In this document: one piece after another, positions 8,801 through 10,372 of the stretch | Layout: each line of letters starts with the position of its first letter | Numbering within the stretch: the first letter of the stretch is position 1 | Notes under the pieces: generated by a model | What the model saw: only the letters and a program-made list of their open reading frames with translations | Databases searched by the model: none | What the model was told of the DNA's origin: nothing | Made by a program: the position numbers and the translations under genes | Assembly: GCA_031282705.1 (NCBI GenBank) | Contig: JAITDF010000371.1 | Span: 1 to 10,372, forward strand | Origin: Opitutaceae bacterium | Lineage (GTDB): Bacteria > Verrucomicrobiota > Verrucomicrobiia > Opitutales > Opitutaceae | Length of the DNA: 10,372 nucleotides | Direction: 5' to 3'

Positions 8801-10177
8801 TTGAAGCTCCCGCCGGGGAAATACAGGGTCGGGAAATACCATCGCTCACAAGCCGATATCGGCACATTTGAAACGAACAACGAAGTCCTCTCGTTCACGA
8901 CGTCCGGCATCGAACAAGGAGAGCTTCAGCTCTTCAAAATCACGCTCGTCTCAGGCTTCGCCCCCAGCCTCGCCCCCGGTGGCGACCTGCCCCCCGCGAC
9001 CACTATTTACGACGACGGCAGCGCCGTCCTTTCCGTCAATGCCGGCGGCAAGCCGCCTTTCCTTTACCAATGGCAGATATCCACCGACGGCGGTGCCATC
9101 TGGGCGGACGTCGCCGGAGCCAACGCCTCCACCCTCATGCTCTCCGGCCTCACCGGCGCCGACGACGGCAAACTCTACCACGTCATCATCACCAACGCCT
9201 TCGGCCACACCGTCAGCGCCGCCTCCGTGCTCGTCATGCCCGCATTTCTGTCCGCTGACAAAACCATGCTCACCCTCAGGCAACCCGCCGGCAGCAACGC
9301 CACTTTCACCGTCACCGCCAACATCGCATGGACGGGCACCGCCGGCGACACTTGGATGACCCTTTCCCCCGACACCGGCACCGGCGGCACGACCCCCGTC
9401 ACCGTCACGGCCGCCTCCGCCAACACCACAGGCGCCCAGCGCACCGCCAGCGTGACCATTACCGGCTCCGGCGTCACCGACCAGTCCGTCATAGTCACCC
9501 AGAACGCCGCGGGCGCCGCCTCCGTTCCCGCAAGCCTCGCCGAGGGTGCCGCGCTCCAGTTCGACTTTGGATCGGGGACAACCGAGACCTACATCGTGGC
9601 CGCCGGCAACAAACTCGTCCCCACCGGCGCCACCGGCTCCACCCCTGTCTCCTACGAATACGAGGCTGCCGGCGGCACCGGCACGCTTGTCTTCGACTAC
9701 GGCACGTGGTCGCTGGACTTCGACACCCGCACCTTCACCCTCCGTGATTCCGGTGCGGGCGGCCCCTCCGAACATGAAGGCACCTTTGCCTACACGGTCA
9801 CCGTCACGTTCGCCGCCGGCGCCGCCGGCGTCCCGGCTCCCCCCGCGAAGACTGTTTCGCCCGGTCTGGCATACGGCTCGCTGCCCTCGCCTTCACGCGA
9901 GGGCCACACCTTTGATGGCTGGTTCACCGCGGCCACGGGAGGCTCGCAAGTCACCGACGCCACGGATGTGCCGGTAAACGCCGGCAACCACACCCTTTAC
10001 GCCCGCTGGACCGGCATCAGTGCCGCCGGCGGCAAGGGCGGCGGCGGTGGCGGCGCCCTCTCGCTTTTTCTCCTCCCCGCCCTCGCGCTGTTGTTTGTCC
10101 TGCGTCGAGGGGGGGGCGCCGAGGGTGCAGCAGGAAGTGATGTCACCCCCTCAAAAGGCGGGTGCAACCCAAAGTGA
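2858..10177 (+). CDS. Giant surface-anchored multidomain glycoside hydrolase-like protein (GH-like barrel, CBM/Ig array, GH42-like module, sorting tail)
   Basis: This 2439-residue protein starts 34 bases after the upstream hydrolase gene and is probably in the same operon. Residues 1-28 form a signal peptide with basic n-region (MNTKRIPKPIRP), short hydrophobic core and an AIA cleavage motif. The order is then: a GH-like barrel with trailing beta domain (about 36-482), FN3 (487-576), golvesin/Xly-type CBD (577-718), FN3 (721-806), two putative-Ig domains (809-889, 893-975), a central GH42-like section (about 978-2033), Ig-like (2037-2128), BACON (2130-2217), an unrecognised beta-rich module (2222-2310), a Listeria-Bacteroides repeat (about 2310-2386), and a Gly-rich tail with one membrane segment and RR (2391-2417). 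It is far longer than a normal GH42 protein. The frame is open throughout. No Shine-Dalgarno is evident before the ATG. Codon use differs between sections. Secretion and anchoring are well supported; catalytic specificity is not. Confidence 0.9.
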   Translation: MNTKRIPKPIRPAAVAILCACANTTAIAGPVQARQADAFVASTAVVTQWSKPDASGSLNPCPGVYMNKFDELFDLLIDSGIRHIRDAGNSDDFIRKIQKLSDAGVKSVITLTPAAGLRPDDSCWAQAPAYNNTATAIYNIDDFIRKAGRDAIAYVEMNGSLDTQGSRDATRWHSGDTETLSADAASEFYYIDYIKAATASVKARLAADPALADIPLIGPAFARINNGGGDYLKTAGLDDFVDYRNIQRYYAGLEPETGESQGIDFAIKNAMKDQPDGQGRVVSEGGEAAANATLKTVWPAKVQGRYVPRYYLAYFINGFSLITAQELVDAGRTRDTGLPDTVRANNLGLIQNGFTLNPKPAYTALKNLLSVLKDPGPAFEAGSLDYVMTGDTGNVHTALFQKRNGDFYLCLWLGLPSYNPADGTLSDNPPQAVSLALPLSIQSARIFTLDDDGVMTAADASVASGAVGVSVTDRVTIVRLSAATSGGAASVPTGLRTVPASGRITLKWAPVFEAGSYIIKRAAAADGTFAIIATGVTATEYSDANVTDGDAVYYTVTASAPGGESAASAPVSAVPYKPIIDNMDAAAVTKVGAWSNSTAGPYGNSKIPADYYGTNTSNSNSATASSIKFTPAIAGTGAYDVYTRWVANSNRADNTPIDITHTGGVFSTTVNQKTNSGTWMLLGTFNFAAGTTGNLTILRPDGIATTIYTIADAVRFDIAPPRPPADLTATAGAPPVNLTWAAAANAGSYIVRRTASPDGPWDVLATGVTATSFADTTAAGGIYYYTVSSVNAGLESAPARFVAGTAGMKPVITSATALNATEGDWFEYQIVADYQPDSYGATDLPPGLSIDTASGLISGQLTESGDFTVALSATNATGTGTATLSLSILPLAEPPVITSPTSATGAVNSAFRYEIKADNMPLGYEAAGQPEGLVLDEETGVISGTPTRNGWYVVTISVRNRIGVTSIEIIFTIKDDLNASNFGDWNIVSPAEGTVVQKGEFLEVSYQSPQKAPLTLRPPSPVELPDGTSRIRLWFAGLEGDFDLTLLVVDAAGKEHEIKTETSRFFNDWTKPKSELLNHSRWYQADSNYLLPTAPLNERVQPEFLAKAQQMVWPGPHRLSGIKIKPSAEARNQLADPSLVEAGGGRLCLGTWDAISFDGLGAENNWLLEERGRWGWNTAPLIFPDDVCNAQGAIQYRLEMRRGFQGPVIWAKEGRWEIKPDDAPSLFTNAAELPVPPRGRYFLDCKAWNQDGTLVGSRWLQLYVMHSSAQATGTAQAAVEWKTGRDSSAFEPEEGPPKLALCFSKERLARLPADAKCEVVIRDWQEKTVFSGTVAANEVPQIEFKEAVPGRAYVIYGRILSGNKLLDTTQLMFGIKNLPEEPSSIVPESVPTLQDLMKNKVAAIAEHWGEYFQHYGPNTAPSGYGAPCTPERIAKFDAWIESIPQTGISVVAFYFTQNMIEPLPGVVFWDELERRIALAESLGLKVILTPTCPNSNPYRAPIWSGAMPMLDQYGYAVPETAAKLTWPSFWSFQSSYFPFLRNLAGHFAGNPTVIGYNLEKFASRDRESSETKSELRIADYSKEAQEQYRQWCAEQGRPVAPLARRFSIPGKDTPPAEIGPDLSAGWQATMEFRAVTGIEWVGRSIAAIRTVDPRRAIIIYQMGSLANTIPFLKDGATLLPEGGPNYNEQYMSSMFAQAGVPYPSEPGSFVPRSRSHIDSCYFYTSCFADEAFWKYRWHQDAFGTYSSLAPTLEFLKGSMPHFQAWYAARRMEPEVLVVGSQADNVLSGPRRLGLNNLAGFNEFVALYEFHQLPAHFANEYADWVDLAKFKAVFVAGEVFPRPMVEKLKAYLEGGGKIVMVGNAGFYDPRNPGDHNFLKNELGPNPNIRTIGEPANPVPAAFVSTHGHVKTMFGTDDLENVLGWAGVHRAITVAEPGFDALLRTGSNGEYHAAVLRRMLNGELPGSQPPDEITGTADCTISLLKLPPGKYRVGKYHRSQADIGTFETNNEVLSFTTSGIEQGELQLFKITLVSGFAPSLAPGGDLPPATTIYDDGSAVLSVNAGGKPPFLYQWQISTDGGAIWADVAGANASTLMLSGLTGADDGKLYHVIITNAFGHTVSAASVLVMPAFLSADKTMLTLRQPAGSNATFTVTANIAWTGTAGDTWMTLSPDTGTGGTTPVTVTAASANTTGAQRTASVTITGSGVTDQSVIVTQNAAGAASVPASLAEGAALQFDFGSGTTETYIVAAGNKLVPTGATGSTPVSYEYEAAGGTGTLVFDYGTWSLDFDTRTFTLRDSGAGGPSEHEGTFAYTVTVTFAAGAAGVPAPPAKTVSPGLAYGSLPSPSREGHTFDGWFTAATGGSQVTDATDVPVNAGNHTLYARWTGISAAGGKGGGGGGALSLFLLPALALLFVLRRGGGAEGAAGSDVTPSKGGCNPK
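2963..4303 (+). other. N-terminal GH-like TIM barrel of the giant protein, acid/base apparently missing
   Basis: Residues about 36-375 have the alternating pattern of a GH-A type barrel: IRHIRDAGNSDDF and VKSVITLTPAA look like early strands, and residues 376-482 look like the small beta domain that usually follows. In related barrels strand 4 ends in an Asn-Glu pair, as in WNEPN of the upstream gene. Here the equivalent stretch is YVEMNGSLD (residues 154-162), with Gly or Ser where the acid/base Glu is expected. A nucleophile-like Glu remains at E284 in VVSEGGE. The domain may therefore be a binding-only or altered enzyme. The assignment to a numbered GH family is not possible by eye. Confidence 0.55.
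4316..5782 (+). other. Binding and spacer array: FN3, golvesin-type CBD, FN3, two putative-Ig domains
   Basis: The two FN3 domains (4316-4585 and 5018-5275) resemble each other: ATGVTATEYSD against ATGVTATSFAD, and VYYTVTASAPGGESA against YYYTVSSVNAGLESA, which points to domain duplication. Between them (4586-5011) lies a golvesin/Xly CBD-like domain, recognised from YDVYTRWVANSNRADN, the TTVNQ and GTWMLLGTFNFAAG stretches and the closing ADAVRF. The last two domains (5282-5524 and 5534-5782) are putative-Ig (He_PIG) repeats, each with a PxxxGLxxD and a GxISGxxT signature. Such arrays normally serve as carbohydrate binding and spacing between catalytic modules. Confidence 0.72.
5789..8956 (+). 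other. Central GH42-like (beta-galactosidase-type) catalytic section
   Basis: Residues about 980-1380 are beta-rich and probably carbohydrate-binding or N-terminal accessory domains; no family was recognised. Residues about 1390-1770 resemble a GH42-type barrel: ISVVAFYFTQNMIEPLPG, then LGLKVILTPTCPNSNPY, then TVIGYNLEKF followed by YSKEAQEQYRQWCAEQG, which is the position of the acid/base strand and following helix in GH42. The likely acid/base is E1559, in NLE rather than the usual NE. The strand near AFWKYRWHQDAFG resembles the last barrel strand; the nucleophile could not be placed with confidence (E1681 and E1730 are candidates). Residues about 1774-1885 resemble the GH42 trimerisation domain (FKAVFVAGEVFPRP, LKAYLEGGGKIVMVG). 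Codon use is less GC-extreme than in the section that follows. Confidence 0.6.
8966..10027 (+). other. C-terminal stalk: Ig-like, BACON, unknown beta module, Listeria-Bacteroides repeat
   Basis: The Ig-like domain (8966-9241) shows FLYQWQISTDGG, the ASTLMLSGLTGADDGKLY core and ITNAFG. The BACON domain (9245-9508) shows FLSADKTMLTL, TANIAWTGTAGDTWMTLSP, a run ending in RTASVTITGSG and a closing VIVTQNA; BACON domains are often linked to glycan-degrading surface proteins. Residues about 2222-2310 form a beta-rich module I do not recognise. The following repeat (residues about 2310-2386) matches the Listeria-Bacteroides (InlB B-repeat) pattern: LPSPSREGHTFDGWFTAATG and LYARWT. Synonymous choice is extreme: all ten Tyr codons in the C-terminal section are TAC. 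Confidence 0.7.
10028..10108 (+). other. GlyGly-CTERM-like sorting signal (Gly run, membrane helix, RR)
   Basis: Residues 2391-2417 consist of GGKGGGGGG, a hydrophobic helix (ALSLFLLPALALLFVL) and RR. This Gly-rich, transmembrane, basic order is that of GlyGly-CTERM signals, which rhombosortase-type proteases are thought to process. It would anchor or release the giant protein at the cell surface. It is unusual in not being at the very end: 22 more residues follow the RR. A plain C-terminal membrane anchor is the alternative. No PEP motif is present. Confidence 0.65.
10109..10116 (+). repeat. G8 homopolymer inside the coding sequence after the sorting anchor
   Basis: Eight consecutive G lie directly after the second Arg codon of the anchor. 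In the frame as given, the tail continues as GGGAEGAAGSDVTPSKGGCNPK to the stop at 10175-10177. With one extra G the tail would be GGGRRGCSRK with a stop at the tga of 10138-10140, a shorter and more basic end typical of sorting signals. The run may be a slippage site or a sequencing length error. Confidence 0.8.
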
Positions 10178-10178
10178 G

Positions 10179-10223
10179 GCCCCTCTTTCTTCTTTCCTCG
10201 TTCTCTTTCTCTTTCTCTTTCGC
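10179..10223 (+). repeat. Pyrimidine-rich tract with three tandem TTCTCT hexamers
   Basis: Directly after the stop of the giant gene the + strand is almost all C and T. It includes TTCTCT three times in tandem (10201-10218). It could be unstructured 3' RNA, possibly suited to Rho loading, which is an inference. No coding function is supported. Confidence 0.6.
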
Positions 10224-10239
10224 CCAGCCCACACCTGAC

Positions 10240-10294
10240 GAAACTGATGTTACGCGGCGGCCCGTTTTGGCAGGGCGGTCTCGCCGAGACCGCC
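10240..10294 (+). repeat. Right copy of the REP-like inverted repeat with perfect hairpin
   Basis: Bases 10274-10294 form a perfect hairpin with 9-base arms (ggcggtctc and gagaccgcc) around gcc. Together with aactgatgttacgc at 10242-10255, this is the inverse counterpart of the element at 49-103. The hairpin could stop transcription or protect the 3' end of the two-gene mRNA, but no T-run follows it, so a classic intrinsic terminator is not supported. Confidence 0.87.
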
Positions 10295-10317
10295 GTCGTT
10301 TGCCTCGTGGTGCTCGC

Positions 10318-10330
10318 GGCGGTCTCGCCG
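10318..10330 (+). repeat. Third, truncated copy of the REP-like palindrome
   Basis: The 13 bases ggcggtctcgccg repeat the first part of the hairpin at 10274-10286, in the same orientation. The second arm (agaccgcc) is missing; unrelated sequence starting tgtatag follows at once. This is 31 bases downstream of the first base of the preceding loop region, so the repeats are clustered here. Confidence 0.7.
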
Positions 10331-10372
10331 TGTATAGTCCCGGGTCAAGGGTAACAGTTGTCCCGCTATGAG
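10331..10372. mobile_element. Possible end of an insertion sequence, cut by the window edge
   Basis: The segment begins TGTATAGTCCCGGG exactly where the third palindrome copy breaks off. It carries two similar short blocks (agtcccg and ttgtcccg), as some IS ends do. A TG start is common to many IS families. No transposase is visible because the window ends, so the call is tentative and no family is assigned. Confidence 0.25.

Noticed and set aside
10274..10294. Intrinsic transcription terminator
   Set aside because: The hairpin is strong, but no run of T follows it, and the same sequence recurs as a REP-like repeat, including upstream of the first gene.
10162..10371. Small + strand open frame across the 3' end
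   Set aside because: It overlaps the end of the giant gene and translates the pyrimidine tract and repeats as Ser/Phe-rich sequence; it runs to the window edge with no support.

Overview
The window is GC-rich (third codon positions are mostly G or C) and holds two large co-oriented genes on the + strand. Both encode secreted proteins of polysaccharide breakdown. The combination of very high GC, weak Shine-Dalgarno signals, multi-module secreted glycoside hydrolases (FN3, golvesin-type CBD, putative-Ig, BACON, Listeria-Bacteroides repeat) and a Gly-rich C-terminal sorting tail suggests a Verrucomicrobiota member, perhaps Opitutaceae. That assignment is inferred from general character; no marker gene is present.

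Layout. Bases 1-231 hold a GC-rich leader with the left copy of a REP-like hairpin repeat. Bases 232-2823 encode an 863-residue exported clan GH-A glycoside hydrolase with a C-terminal CBM9-like domain. After a 34-base AT-rich gap, bases 2858-10177 encode a 2439-residue mosaic protein. Its parts in order are: signal peptide, a degenerate GH-like barrel, FN3, golvesin-type carbohydrate-binding domain, FN3, two putative-Ig domains, a long central section with a GH42-like barrel and trimerisation-like domain, Ig-like, BACON, a beta-rich module of unknown type, a Listeria-Bacteroides repeat and a GlyGly-CTERM-like anchor. Bases 10178-10372 hold a pyrimidine tract, the right (inverted) copy of the REP-like repeat, a third truncated copy, and a short segment that may be the end of an insertion sequence cut by the window edge.

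How the genes may work together (inference): the first gene would supply a soluble secreted hydrolase and the second a cell-surface-anchored, multi-binding-domain hydrolase, probably co-transcribed and acting on the same plant or mucin-type glycan. The substrate cannot be read from the sequence.

The most notable points are: matched inverted repeats bracketing the two-gene unit; a half palindrome that stops where a possible IS end begins; a first barrel in the giant protein that lacks the expected NE acid/base motif; sharp changes of codon use between sections of the same gene; and a G8 run directly after the sorting anchor that would change the protein's C-terminus if it slipped. No tRNA, rRNA, CRISPR array or phage gene was seen.
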